The notes beneath the pieces are model-generated. The model had not been told where the DNA came from, searched no databases, and saw nothing but the letters and a program-made list of their open reading frames with translations. DNA of 64,000 nt. Origin: Marisediminitalea alba. GTDB taxonomy: Bacteria; Pseudomonadota; Gammaproteobacteria; Enterobacterales; Alteromonadaceae. This document shows positions 26,516 to 35,933 of the stretch, piece after piece. The stretch spans positions 27,201 to 91,200 of the forward strand of contig NZ_PVNP01000016.1 in NCBI RefSeq assembly GCF_002993365.1, written 5' to 3'. Both the position numbers and the translations under genes were made by a program. Position 1 is the stretch's first letter, and every line of letters begins with the position of its first letter.

Positions 26516-28465
26516 ATGACGTTAATAAGAACTACTGCCGTTATATCACTGGCCTTACTGCTCTTTGGCTGCAATGAACCGGGTTATCCTGATAATGTTA
26601 AAGTTAAAAGGATCAACACTGACAGCTTGCAAGCATTGTTGGTTGTGCCTAATCACATTGATGAAGTATCCCAAACACCACTAACTACCGCCATTGTTCT
26701 GGGCGGCTCTGAGGGCGGTTTAGCGGGGGCATCTGCCACCGCCGTAGCTCTGGCAGAAAACGGAATTGCTGCGTTAGCTGTTGGGTATTTTGGTGTCGAG
26801 GGGCTCCCTGCCACATTAAAACAGGTGCCAGTAGAAGTAGTGGATGCTGCTGTAGCCTACATTGATGCGTCCCCGGCACTGACTCGTAATCATTGTAAAC
26901 AAGTAGCACTGATTGGTTCTTCGCGGGGGGCTGAACTGGCGTTGCTGGCAGCTTCCTATAATCAGGATTACGGACCGGTTGTGGCGCTTTCACCCAGCTC
27001 TCATACCTGGGGTGCCCTGGGCGATTCAGATAGCGCGGCATGGACCTACCAGGGTGAGCCAGTTCCTTTTGTACCGAGACATTCTAACCCGGATTATACG
27101 GTAACTGAGTTTGCCGGGCGTAATTACTTTATACAGGATTTAAACCACCCCGACGCAAATAAGGCTCGTATTGATGCGGCTAACATTCGCGGCCAGGTTC
27201 TGCTGCTGGCGGGCACCGACGATAAGCTCTGGCCATCAGCTATCATGGCAGAAACATTACGCAATTCTATCGCCAGCCAGGGAGTTAAGCACAGAGTAAA
27301 CAAACAGCTTTATGAGGGGGCAGGTCATGTGATAAGTCCGGGCTTACCGGATAATCTTACTCAAACCGACATTCAAAAGGGACAAACCATATTACTGGGC
27401 GGCACGCCGACAGCGAATCAGTTAGCTCAGACTGAAGCGCTCAAAACAATCGTCGCAACGCTTAAGTCGCCGATCTGTTACAGCAGCTCAGCCGGATTTA
27501 ACCCGCAAAAATTAGCCCGACTTAAAGCCTTTCTGAAAACGACCAATACATCGTCATTAGTGTTGATGCGAGGTGGTGAAGTGGTATTTCAGTACGGAGA
27601 TATTCATCACAGGCACACCATTCACTCTATCCGCAAGCCCATGTTAAATGCGCTGTACGGCATATATGTTGATAAAGGCATTATCGATTTGGATATAACC
27701 CTGGGTGAGCTTGGAATATCCGACCTTACAGCGCTGTCTGATGTTGAAAAGTCGGCAACGGTAAGGCAATTGTTGCAGTCCCGTTCTGGTATCTACCTGC
27801 CATCGGCGGCGACCAATCAGGCTATGCTCGATATGTTGCCAGAGCGCGGCCAGTTTAAGCCCGGTGAAAAATATGCCTATAACAACTGGGACTTTAACGT
27901 AGCGGGAGCAATCTTTGAGAAGCTCGCCGGTGAGAGTCTGTATACTGTCTTTTACCGCGAAATCGCTAAGCCATTAGGCATGCAGCAGTTTAAAGGCGAC
28001 TATGTCCAAGCTACTGCGGATACAGAGTTCTCAGCGCTACAGGCAGACGGCTTTTATCAACTGGAAGCGGATAAGTCTGAGTTTCCGGCTTATCATTTTC
28101 GGATGTCAGCTTACGATATGGCGTTATTTGGCCAGCTTTATGAAAACTACGGTATGTGGAACGGGCATAAAATCTTGTCCAGAGAATGGATAGAAGCCAG
28201 CACCATGTCCTATTCCGTGACCAACCGGTTTATGGACTTCGGGTACGGCATGTTATGGAACGTGATTAATGCAAACGACAACAGACCCGATAAAGCATTT
28301 TTTCATACCGGGGTAGGCATTCATATGTTAGGTGTTTATCCAGCCTCTGATCTGGTGTTTGTTCACCGGGTGCAAACCGAGCAGGCGTATACGTTCAACC
28401 AGCAGGATTTATATAAAATTATTGGCCGCACTTTCGATGCACTGGAGTCGCATCAGCCGGAATAG
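26516..28465 (+). CDS. Lipoprotein fusing a BAAT/dienelactone-type hydrolase to a class C beta-lactamase-type domain
   Basis: 649 residues. Lipobox FGC with the modified Cys at 19. Residues about 40-320 are an alpha/beta hydrolase of the acyl-CoA thioesterase/BAAT C-terminal type: GGSEGG near 63, nucleophile Ser near 135-136 in GSSRG, Asp at 235/236 in GTDDKLWPS, His 271. Residues about 330-640 are a serine hydrolase of the beta-lactamase/esterase family: S371-IRK (SxxK), Y455-N-N (YxN) and H597-TG in place of KTG. Both catalytic sets are complete. The product should be a periplasmic or outer-membrane two-activity enzyme acting on esters, thioesters or amides. HTG favours esterase or peptidase rather than antibiotic cleavage. 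Substrate unknown. Confidence 0.85.
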   Translation: MTLIRTTAVISLALLLFGCNEPGYPDNVKVKRINTDSLQALLVVPNHIDEVSQTPLTTAIVLGGSEGGLAGASATAVALAENGIAALAVGYFGVEGLPATLKQVPVEVVDAAVAYIDASPALTRNHCKQVALIGSSRGAELALLAASYNQDYGPVVALSPSSHTWGALGDSDSAAWTYQGEPVPFVPRHSNPDYTVTEFAGRNYFIQDLNHPDANKARIDAANIRGQVLLLAGTDDKLWPSAIMAETLRNSIASQGVKHRVNKQLYEGAGHVISPGLPDNLTQTDIQKGQTILLGGTPTANQLAQTEALKTIVATLKSPICYSSSAGFNPQKLARLKAFLKTTNTSSLVLMRGGEVVFQYGDIHHRHTIHSIRKPMLNALYGIYVDKGIIDLDITLGELGISDLTALSDVEKSATVRQLLQSRSGIYLPSAATNQAMLDMLPERGQFKPGEKYAYNNWDFNVAGAIFEKLAGESLYTVFYREIAKPLGMQQFKGDYVQATADTEFSALQADGFYQLEADKSEFPAYHFRMSAYDMALFGQLYENYGMWNGHKILSREWIEASTMSYSVTNRFMDFGYGMLWNVINANDNRPDKAFFHTGVGIHMLGVYPASDLVFVHRVQTEQAYTFNQQDLYKIIGRTFDALESHQPE

Positions 28466-28494
28466 GATATTGGAGTGCCGATCCCAGACATTAT

Positions 28495-28516
28495 AAAGGC
28501 TCCCTGAGGAGCCTTT
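28495..28516. terminator. Bidirectional terminator between converging genes
   Basis: A 9-bp stem AAAGGCTCC/GGAGCCTTT with a CTGA loop lies between the fusion hydrolase and the glucosylglycerate phosphorylase genes. Confidence 0.75.
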
Positions 28517-28523
28517 ACGTTAT

Positions 28524-30302
28524 CTATTGGCTTTTACGGTATTCTTCGTAATCCATGTTGCTGAGCCAAACCGTTTGGTATGGCTTTAATTGCACAAAGC
28601 CCAGTACATCTTCTATCTGGTCGCGAGTGATCAAATCAATCCAGTTGTCGGTGCCAATCAGATTCAGATCGGATAACAAAATAGATTGTTCTTCATCAGT
28701 CACGTTAGAAATACAGAAAATGCTTTGTCTGCGATTCAGGCTTTGACGCCAGTAACCAAACAGTGACGGACCCAACTGTAAGGTAAACTGCGTAGCGTTA
28801 GGGTGAAAAGCTTCCTGAGCCTTACGAATGCGGATCAACTGCGATAACCGCGTCAGCACCTTGTGATGTTGCGAATAAGGTGAGTCCAGCTGTGATTCCA
28901 ATTCTGAGTAATCCCAGCGTTTGCGATTAATTGAACGATTCTGGCCGGTATTGGCCACTTTATCGTAGTCGTTGGACGTACCCAATAAGCTGTGAATATA
29001 AAGCCCTGGTATACCTTCCATACCAAGCATCATGGCATGTGCACACAAGAAACGGTCGACCTGGAATTTATCCGGGCCCTTTACCGTACCTTGCATGGCA
29101 TCAAACAACGTAATGTTGATTTCGTAAGGCTTTTGTTGGCCATGCTCACTGGAACGCCACGAAATGCGGCCGCCAAAGTTTTGCATCGACTGTACCAGTG
29201 TCCCTATTTCCTCGTCACTCAGCAGGCCTTCTGCAGGGCGTAACCCAATGCCGTCGTGGGAGGCAATAAAGTTAAAGTAGGTGGTGCCGTTTTGTGCCGG
29301 CGGCATACTCATCATCCAACTTTTAAGATAAGTACAGTCACCGGTGACCATGGTATTCACCAACAGCGGCGGTAGCGAGAAGTTATAAATCGCATGGGCT
29401 TCGTTAGCGTTACCAAAATAGGTCAGGTTCTCGCGATTGGGAATGTTGGTCTCAGTAATAATAATAATACTGGGATCCACATGTTCAATCAGCGTTCTCA
29501 TCAGGCGTATTACTTCATGGGTTTGTGGCAGGTTAATGCACTTGGTGCCGATGATCTTCCATAAGAAGGCCACTGCATCCAGGCGGAATAACTTGGCGCC
29601 ATTATCAATGTAATGTTTGATGATTTGAATAAAGGTGATCAGTACCTTGGGATTTTTAAAGTCAAAATCCACCTGGTCGTGGCTGAATGTACACCATACG
29701 TGCTGGGTGCCGTTTGCCGTTTCTGTTTCACGCAGTAACGGGCTGGTGCGCGGGCGGGTCACATCGGTTAAATCTGCCGTGGGATCGGCTGTTAAAAAGA
29801 AGTCGCTGCCCGGGCCTTCGCCTTTAATAAAGTTGTCAAACCACATACTGCGCGAGGAGCAGTGGTTAATCACCAAGTCAAACATCAAGCCGTATTCTGC
29901 CGCGATGCGGTGTACATCTGACCAGGTGCCTAGTGACTCGTTGACACTTGAGTAGTTTATTACCGAAAAGCCGTCATCAGAGCTAAACGGGAAGAAGGGC
30001 AGGATATGGACCTTGTTAACCGTGTTTTTGCAGTAGGTATGTAAAAACCTGAACAGCGTAAACAAGGGTGACTCGTGTTCATTGATCACGCTGTCGCCGT
30101 AGGTGATCATCACGATATCCTGCTCATCCCAGTAGTTTTGGTGCGGCTCGGGGATCACTATGTCATCTTCCTGGTTCAGACCGATCGTATTCATCAGCTC
30201 TGTGGCCAGCACGCCAATTGGCGTGTTGGTGACCACATCTGCATAAATAAACTGAAGATGATGACTAATTTTTTCGTGTAAGTAATCCCAGCGTTTTGTC
30301 AT
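28524..30302 (-). CDS. GH13_18 sugar phosphorylase, probably glucosylglycerate phosphorylase
   Basis: 592 residues of the GH13 subfamily 18 (sucrose phosphorylase-like). Catalytic residues: nucleophile D242 in FRLDAV, acid/base E284 in ITETN, transition-state Asp 350 in ASHDG. Subfamily members act on sucrose, glucosylglycerate or related glucosides with phosphate, releasing glucose 1-phosphate. The neighbours (glycerate kinase, glucosyl-phosphoglycerate synthase and phosphatase) make glucosylglycerate the likely substrate, as shown for some GH13_18 enzymes. It is the last gene of the operon, starting three bases after the upstream stop. Sucrose remains the alternative. Confidence 0.82.
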   Translation of the reverse strand: MTKRWDYLHEKISHHLQFIYADVVTNTPIGVLATELMNTIGLNQEDDIVIPEPHQNYWDEQDIVMITYGDSVINEHESPLFTLFRFLHTYCKNTVNKVHILPFFPFSSDDGFSVINYSSVNESLGTWSDVHRIAAEYGLMFDLVINHCSSRSMWFDNFIKGEGPGSDFFLTADPTADLTDVTRPRTSPLLRETETANGTQHVWCTFSHDQVDFDFKNPKVLITFIQIIKHYIDNGAKLFRLDAVAFLWKIIGTKCINLPQTHEVIRLMRTLIEHVDPSIIIITETNIPNRENLTYFGNANEAHAIYNFSLPPLLVNTMVTGDCTYLKSWMMSMPPAQNGTTYFNFIASHDGIGLRPAEGLLSDEEIGTLVQSMQNFGGRISWRSSEHGQQKPYEINITLFDAMQGTVKGPDKFQVDRFLCAHAMMLGMEGIPGLYIHSLLGTSNDYDKVANTGQNRSINRKRWDYSELESQLDSPYSQHHKVLTRLSQLIRIRKAQEAFHPNATQFTLQLGPSLFGYWRQSLNRRQSIFCISNVTDEEQSILLSDLNLIGTDNWIDLITRDQIEDVLGFVQLKPYQTVWLSNMDYEEYRKSQ

Positions 30303-30305
30303 TGA

Positions 30306-31529
30306 TTATCCTTTAAATTCTTCTGTGTCAGCTTCAACCGCTTCGAGCAGGCGATCAAGAATGTCGGGTACCGCACTGGTTACTCGGTTCCAGCTTGGAA
30401 TAAATGGCGTTTCCATTGGATTTTCCAGGAAATGCTGACCGGCTTTCATAATATTACTGGCAAACATCTCCACCGCTTTTTCTTCGCTATGAATATCCAG
30501 TGTCAGGCCATTCATAACCGCATCGTTGTGATAAGTCTCAATAAAGTCCAGTGCGATCCGATAGTAAGTGGCTTTAATTGAACGGAACATTTCATTGCTG
30601 AATGATTGCCCCTGGGTCGCTAACTTACGGAACAGGGCTTTGGTAATGTCGATAGACATTTTAGACAAGCCGCCTTGTTCGTTATTCAGCGACAGATCCT
30701 GGTGTTTATGGTCGTAGGTTTCGGCGATATCCGCCTGACATAAACGGTTGTGCGAATAATTACGGTGCATTTCTGAAAGCACGCCAATTTCCAGACCCCA
30801 GTCACTCGGGATGCGAATATCATTAAGTACATCGCGACGGAAGGAGAACTCACCGGCTAACGGGTAGCGGAAGCTGTCCATAAATTCGATGTATTCGTTG
30901 TCACCCAGCGTACGTTTAAGTGCGCGCAGCAGTGGCGTTACCAGTAAGCGTGATACACGGCCGTTGATTTTCCCGTCGGCGACCCGGGCGTAATAGCCCT
31001 TACAAAACTCATAGTTAAACTGTGGGTTGGCAACCGGGTATATCAGGCGCGCTAGTAAGTCGCGGTTATAGGTAATAATATCGCAATCGTGTAGCGCCAC
31101 GGATTCGGCTTTGTTTGAGGCCAGGATATAGCCCATGCAATACCAGACATTGCGGCCTTTACCCAATTCCTTAGGCGCCAGGTCAAGCGCCTGAAGCTCT
31201 TCGTCAATGGCTTTTAAACGTGGGCCATCATTCCACAAAATACGGTGGTGCTGCGGCAGGCGGCTGAAAAAGCCCTGGGCATGGCGGTATTGCTCCAGGT
31301 TGGCGCGGTCAAGTCCGATAACAATTTCAGACAGGTAAGGGACATTCGTTAGTTCATCAACGATGTGGCCCAATGCCGGTCCTTCAAGCTCTGAAAACAG
31401 TGATGGCAAGATAAGTGCCATCGGGCGTTTCTGAGAAAAGCGTAACAGCTCAGCTTCGAGTGCTTCGGTCGAGCGGCTGGCGAGATTGTGTAGCGTTGTC
31501 ACGACACCATTTTGGTAAAAATCGGCCAT
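30306..31529 (-). CDS. gpgS: Glucosyl-3-phosphoglycerate synthase-like glycosyltransferase (GT-A fold)
   Basis: 407 residues, cytosolic. The GT-A fold shows an SEIVIGLDRAN strand near residue 67-77, a metal-binding D148-C-D150 in ALHDCDIITY and a GLEIGVLSEMHRNYS acceptor region near 235. It should transfer glucose from an NDP-glucose to 3-phosphoglycerate, giving glucosyl-3-phosphoglycerate. The adjoining phosphatase and kinase genes strongly support this over other family members such as mannosyl-3-phosphoglycerate synthase. Eight bases separate it from the upstream gene and three from the downstream one. Confidence 0.8.
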   Translation of the reverse strand: MADFYQNGVVTTLHNLASRSTEALEAELLRFSQKRPMALILPSLFSELEGPALGHIVDELTNVPYLSEIVIGLDRANLEQYRHAQGFFSRLPQHHRILWNDGPRLKAIDEELQALDLAPKELGKGRNVWYCMGYILASNKAESVALHDCDIITYNRDLLARLIYPVANPQFNYEFCKGYYARVADGKINGRVSRLLVTPLLRALKRTLGDNEYIEFMDSFRYPLAGEFSFRRDVLNDIRIPSDWGLEIGVLSEMHRNYSHNRLCQADIAETYDHKHQDLSLNNEQGGLSKMSIDITKALFRKLATQGQSFSNEMFRSIKATYYRIALDFIETYHNDAVMNGLTLDIHSEEKAVEMFASNIMKAGQHFLENPMETPFIPSWNRVTSAVPDILDRLLEAVEADTEEFKG

Positions 31530-31537
31530 GTGTCCTC

Positions 31538-32362
31538 CTAATCTTTCAATGAAAGCAATTGTGTAAGCGTTTCTGTCCAGCCCTCAGGGCCAAGTTTTGT
31601 GCTGGTATATACGTTATCTTTTTTATCCAGTGGGGGAGGCTCATGGGTGGGTGACGCGATGCGCACGGCAATATCGGCCGCTTCCATCATGGCGATGTCA
31701 TTTTTGCCATCACCTAATGCAATAGACGTTGCAGTAACCGCCGATTGACGCCGATACTCCTCCATAAACCAGCTTAGCGCCTTACCTTTAGTACAGTCTC
31801 CGGAGATATGGATGAAACGCCCGCCCTCCAGCGGTGTTGCGCCACGTTCTCTGACTGACTCGATAAATTCGGCTTTGCGAATATCACTGCCAAGCCACAT
31901 TACCGGTTCGCCAAATTGGCGTTTGGCTGCTAAGCGGGCTTCATCCTCGCTCAAACCGGTGGCAGCCATTAATTCTTCGGTGCTCATTTCGCTAAAATGA
32001 GTAAATTCACCCGCAAAATCTGCTTTAACGATTTCAAGTAATTTTAACCAGTAGCCCTTTGATGAAATAAAGGACTTACACCAAAAACCGTCCTGCCAGA
32101 TGGTACCTGCCGGTTTTTGTTTAAAAAATCCGTGTGGAATATAAGCAGCTGCACCGTTCTCCACCACGAATGGGCCGTTCAAACCGATCTTTTCCCGTAG
32201 CTCGGTCATCTCTGCAAAGGTTTTACTGGTATTGGGTATCACCGGTACTCCGCGTGCCGAAAGAGCATCCAGCGTGGGCTGAGCGGCGGCAAAACTATAG
32301 GTATGGTGATCCAGCAACGTGCCGTCCATGTCAGTAAAGATCACAGTACTTGATTGATCCAT
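31538..32362 (-). CDS. HAD-family glucosyl/mannosyl-3-phosphoglycerate phosphatase
   Basis: 274 residues. HAD motif I is D11-M-D13-GTLLD (nucleophile and acid/base), motif II is the NTSKT serine/threonine near 45, and motif III/IV is the ALGDGKNDIAMME block near residue 215. It matches the MPGP/YedP branch of type IIB HADs, which remove phosphate from mannosyl- or glucosyl-3-phosphoglycerate. Here it should release glucosylglycerate made by the neighbouring synthase. Its first base overlaps the end of the upstream kinase gene, indicating coupled translation. Confidence 0.85.
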   Translation of the reverse strand: MDQSSTVIFTDMDGTLLDHHTYSFAAAQPTLDALSARGVPVIPNTSKTFAEMTELREKIGLNGPFVVENGAAAYIPHGFFKQKPAGTIWQDGFWCKSFISSKGYWLKLLEIVKADFAGEFTHFSEMSTEELMAATGLSEDEARLAAKRQFGEPVMWLGSDIRKAEFIESVRERGATPLEGGRFIHISGDCTKGKALSWFMEEYRRQSAVTATSIALGDGKNDIAMMEAADIAVRIASPTHEPPPLDKKDNVYTSTKLGPEGWTETLTQLLSLKD

Positions 32363-33240
32363 TAAACAGCCTTTTCTACATGAGTGATTTGACGGGTTTC
32401 GTCCAGATGGTAAACGTAATTACACTGCGGCGGCAATGTTTCCAGACTTTGTTCTGTTAAGCGTTGATAATGCTGTATAAACCGTTCGATTTCCAGGTCG
32501 GTCATAATGCCACTGTGCGCTTCAGATGAACCCAGTTTAGCAGCCAGTTTGTGTTCCTGCTCTTTTCGCCAGTTATATACCTGATCAAAAGAGGGCGCTT
32601 TCAGCATTACCCAAAAAGACATTTGTTCAAACAGGGCCTGGTAAGAATCCGCCAACTGTTTGTTAACGTAATTACGCCAGGTGCCTAATGGATCTTCATC
32701 ATGCTCCAGTGCGTTAACCGGTTCCGCCAGCTTAGCTTTGGTTTGCGGTTTTACGCCCCAACACCAGCCCTCTACCAGTACTATGTCTGGTGGTGAGTGG
32801 ATAACCGGCCACTCAACTACCGGAAATGGGTTGTCAATGGCTTTATTAAAACGTGGAATCGAGACAGTGCCATAGCCTCGTAAGCGGTCGAATGTCGTTT
32901 GCGCCAGTGATACATCGTGGGTGCCGGGTACGCCCCGGGTAGCCAGTAACGGGTGCACTTTTATAGCCAGCGCATTGCGGCTTGATTTATCCAGATAAAA
33001 ATCATCCAGCGATAACGACACCACATTGAGCTTTTTAAACTCGCTCAGATAAAACACTAAAAAGTCGCACAGCGTTGATTTTCCCGAGCCTTGGCAACCA
33101 TTAACACCAACGAAGAATGGCTTCTTTGCACTATCTTGGTGCTCATGGATTTCATCTGCCAATGGGATGAACCATTTTTGTGCAATGTCGCGGTAGCTCT
33201 CTGGAAGTTGATGCGCCGCAAGAAATGTAGAAATGTCCAT
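32362..33240 (-). CDS. Glycerate 3-kinase (P-loop, GLYK/YGR205W type)
   Basis: 292 residues. The P-loop is G48-CQGSGKST, followed by a SLSLDDFYLDK motif near 86 and an RGVPGTHD motif near 115, the hallmarks of the plant/yeast-type D-glycerate 3-kinase group of P-loop kinases. It would convert glycerate released by the phosphorylase into 3-phosphoglycerate, the acceptor for the synthase. It is first in the operon, overlapping the phosphatase gene by one base. The operon promoter must lie in the 160 bases before it. Confidence 0.82.
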   Translation of the reverse strand: MDISTFLAAHQLPESYRDIAQKWFIPLADEIHEHQDSAKKPFFVGVNGCQGSGKSTLCDFLVFYLSEFKKLNVVSLSLDDFYLDKSSRNALAIKVHPLLATRGVPGTHDVSLAQTTFDRLRGYGTVSIPRFNKAIDNPFPVVEWPVIHSPPDIVLVEGWCWGVKPQTKAKLAEPVNALEHDEDPLGTWRNYVNKQLADSYQALFEQMSFWVMLKAPSFDQVYNWRKEQEHKLAAKLGSSEAHSGIMTDLEIERFIQHYQRLTEQSLETLPPQCNYVYHLDETRQITHVEKAV

Positions 33241-33398
33241 AAAGCTGCCTTAGTTATTGATGATTCGCACAGCATACTTGTAATTTAGTTACAACATTTG
33301 TGCCAATTCAGTCGATAATTACTGCTTAACGATCCCTTTTGGTTATGATTGCACAAAAAGCGATCGAATGCAGGTGTCAGCATGCTTTAAGAAGCGGT

Positions 33399-34376
33399 TT
33401 ATCCCTTATTCGCTATAATCACAGCCCGTTTAGGGGCGGGGTAACCCTCAATCGTTTTAGAAGGGTCATCCGGGTCAAGAAAATCCACCAGGGAATGATT
33501 AGTCATCCAACGGGTAGCGCGCTGCTCTTCGGTGCTGGTGACGCACTCATCCACCACCTGGCAGTCGTTAAAGCCGAGCCGCTGCAACCACACTAACAAT
33601 GCTTTTGAGCTGGGCAGGAACCAGACATTGCGCATTTGCGCGTAACGCTCGCCCGCCATCAATACGGTTTGTTCGTCACCATCAACCACAAGGGTTTCCA
33701 GTACTAGCTGGCCGCCTTTGCGTAATTGTGACTTAAGTTGTTGTAAAAACTCCATGGGGTCACGGCGGTGATAAAGCACGCCCATCGAAAATACCGTATC
33801 GAATGCGCCCACCGGCTGCATCTGTTCGATACCCAGTGGTAAAAAATGCACGGGTGCCTGGCCGATAAAATGCTTAATCGCTAAGAACTGAATAAGGAAT
33901 AACTGGGTAGGGTCGATACCGTAAACGCCAGCGGCGTCTTCGCCATACATGCGCCACAGGTGATAACCACTGCCACAGCCTACATCCAGTACCTGTCGGC
34001 CTGCCAGCGGTGCGAGATGAGGCAATACCCGAGCCCATTTCCAGTCGGAACGCCACTCGGTATCAATGTGAATGCCGTGAACGTGATAAGGCCCTTTACG
34101 CCATGGCATAAACTGGCGGAGTAACCCTTCAATCTGTTTTTGAGTATAGGTATCGATATCTGTTGCCGCACCTATGGTGACGGACGCTTTAACGTCGAGT
34201 GCACTGGCCTTAGTGGCCGGCAATTTGTCGAGCAGCTTTTGCCACTTTTTAAACTCACCGTGCAGCGCAGTGCTGTGCCACTCCTCCATTTGTCGGGGCA
34301 GGGTATTGAGCCAGTGCGACAAGGGCCCGTTGAGCAGGTCCTTATAACAGCTGTGAAAGAGTTCAGATGCAGACAT
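33399..34376 (-). CDS. cmoB: tRNA U34 carboxymethyltransferase
   Basis: 325 residues. CmoB transfers a carboxymethyl group from carboxy-S-adenosylmethionine to 5-hydroxyuridine at the wobble base of tRNAs, forming cmo5U. The family features are WRKGPYHVHGIHIDTEWRSDWKW near 105, the cofactor-binding VLDVGCGSGYHLWR near 130, and the SMGVLYHRRDP motif near 205. It follows cmoA with a 16-base gap, the standard pair in gammaproteobacteria. Confidence 0.95.
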   Translation of the reverse strand: MSASELFHSCYKDLLNGPLSHWLNTLPRQMEEWHSTALHGEFKKWQKLLDKLPATKASALDVKASVTIGAATDIDTYTQKQIEGLLRQFMPWRKGPYHVHGIHIDTEWRSDWKWARVLPHLAPLAGRQVLDVGCGSGYHLWRMYGEDAAGVYGIDPTQLFLIQFLAIKHFIGQAPVHFLPLGIEQMQPVGAFDTVFSMGVLYHRRDPMEFLQQLKSQLRKGGQLVLETLVVDGDEQTVLMAGERYAQMRNVWFLPSSKALLVWLQRLGFNDCQVVDECVTSTEEQRATRWMTNHSLVDFLDPDDPSKTIEGYPAPKRAVIIANKG

Positions 34377-34392
34377 AGATAGTTAACCCGGG

Positions 34393-35121
34393 TTATTTAA
34401 TTGCCACCAGTGACATAAAGTTAAAACAGCGATACCACATTACCACATCAGCAAAGCCGGCTTCTTTGAGTCGTGCCTGATGAATATCAAAGGTGTCGAT
34501 AAGCATTACATTTTCCAGCGCCGCCCGTTTCTGGCTTATTTCAAGCTCGCTGTAACCGTTCTGGCGTTTAAACTGCAGGTGCAAATCATTGATCACATCG
34601 TTGCCGCGGTCATCATCGTGGCGAATTTTTTCAGAGATAACAAAAATGCCGCCCGGTAGCAGGCCATCGAAGATTTGCTTAATAATAGCACTGCGTTCCG
34701 GTGGGGGAATAAACTGCAGGGTAAAATTCATCACCGCCATCGACGCATTGGTAATATCTTCTGATTGTGCAAACCCCTGTTTTACGGTGATAGGGTTGGG
34801 CAACTGGAAGGCTTCAACTTTGCGCTGACAACGCGCAACCATGGCCGCTGAGCTGTCGACGGCAATAATATTGCAGTGGTCTTCGGGGCAATGGCGTGAC
34901 ACCGAAAATGACGCGGCGCCCAAAGAACAGCCCAGATCATACACATTAGTATTCGCTTTTACGTGGCTGGCTGCCAGCTGACCTATGGTTTCGATAATGG
35001 TTTGGTAACCGGGAATAGAGCGGCTAATCATGTCGGGAAATACATCCGCAACGGCATCATCAAACTGAAAATCACTAACCTGTTTTAAAGGTGTAGCAAA
35101 CAGATTGTCTTTATTCGACAC
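34393..35121 (-). CDS. cmoA: Carboxy-S-adenosylmethionine synthase
   Basis: 242 residues. CmoA makes carboxy-SAM from SAM and prephenate for use by CmoB. A class I methyltransferase fold with YDLGCSLGAASFS near 62, MNFTLQFIPPPER near 135 and SRSIPGYQTIIET near 35 identifies it. It lies immediately upstream of cmoB in one operon. The divergent response regulator gene shares the 170-base promoter region. Confidence 0.95.
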   Translation of the reverse strand: MSNKDNLFATPLKQVSDFQFDDAVADVFPDMISRSIPGYQTIIETIGQLAASHVKANTNVYDLGCSLGAASFSVSRHCPEDHCNIIAVDSSAAMVARCQRKVEAFQLPNPITVKQGFAQSEDITNASMAVMNFTLQFIPPPERSAIIKQIFDGLLPGGIFVISEKIRHDDDRGNDVINDLHLQFKRQNGYSELEISQKRAALENVMLIDTFDIHQARLKEAGFADVVMWYRCFNFMSLVAIK

Positions 35122-35294
35122 GATAAATTCTTCTTCAGTAGCAGTTTGGGCGGCAATTTTACCCGGTGGCAGCAGAAAACCAAGTCTGTATATAAAAAAA
35201 TTCGGTAATACGGCATTCTTTACTTCAATCGTTTAATCTTTAGTATTAACCTATACTCATTGATAATAATGACAGCCACCGAGGCACCGATTTA

Positions 35295-35927
35295 ATGAAG
35301 TTTATAATTGCCGACGATCATCCGCTTTTCAGGGAAGCTTTATCAGGCGCGTTAACCCCGCTATTTGAAGGACTGGAAGTTCTTGAAGCTGAATCGACGG
35401 ATGCATTAATTGAACTCCTGGCTCGCAGCAAAGATGTTGATCTGCTGCTACTGGATTTATCCATGCCGGGCGCCAACTGGTTCGAAACGCTCACTACAGT
35501 GAAAGAACGTTATCCGGCATTACCTATTGTGATGGTCTCGGCCAATGATGATATCGATGTTATTTCACAGGCAATCACCCTGGGCGCAAAAGGTTACATC
35601 ACTAAAGCCACGCCAACGAAAACCATTGCTGAAGCCATTGATGTTGTGCTGAGCGGTGAACAGTGGCTGCCGGCCGATATTGCCGAAAAAATGACGTTCA
35701 ACAGCGGCAACATGAATGACATGCTCGAGCGCTTCAAAGAACTCACCCCTAAGCAGGTATTAGTGCTGAAATATGTGCGTGCAGGCATGATGAACAAACA
35801 AATAGCGCACGAAATGAATGTTACCGAGGCTACGGTAAAAGCGCATATCAGTGCGGCACTTAAAAAACTGGATATCAATACCCGCACGCAAGCGGTGCTG
35901 TTGATGGACAAGCTGCAAATTAACTGA
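35295..35927 (+). CDS. NarL/LuxR-family response regulator
   Basis: 210 residues. The receiver domain has acidic residues ADDHP at 8-12, the phospho-Asp in LLLLDLSMPG near 57 and Lys near 105. A LuxR-type helix-turn-helix occupies the C-terminus: LTPKQVLVLKYVRAGMMNKQ, then IAHEMNVTEATVKAHISAAL. No kinase adjoins it, so its partner is elsewhere. It resembles small AgmR/CitB-like two-domain regulators common in Alteromonadales. The adenosine deaminase gene follows after six bases and may be co-transcribed. Confidence 0.9.
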   Translation: MKFIIADDHPLFREALSGALTPLFEGLEVLEAESTDALIELLARSKDVDLLLLDLSMPGANWFETLTTVKERYPALPIVMVSANDDIDVISQAITLGAKGYITKATPTKTIAEAIDVVLSGEQWLPADIAEKMTFNSGNMNDMLERFKELTPKQVLVLKYVRAGMMNKQIAHEMNVTEATVKAHISAALKKLDINTRTQAVLLMDKLQIN

Positions 35928-35933
35928 TCCACT

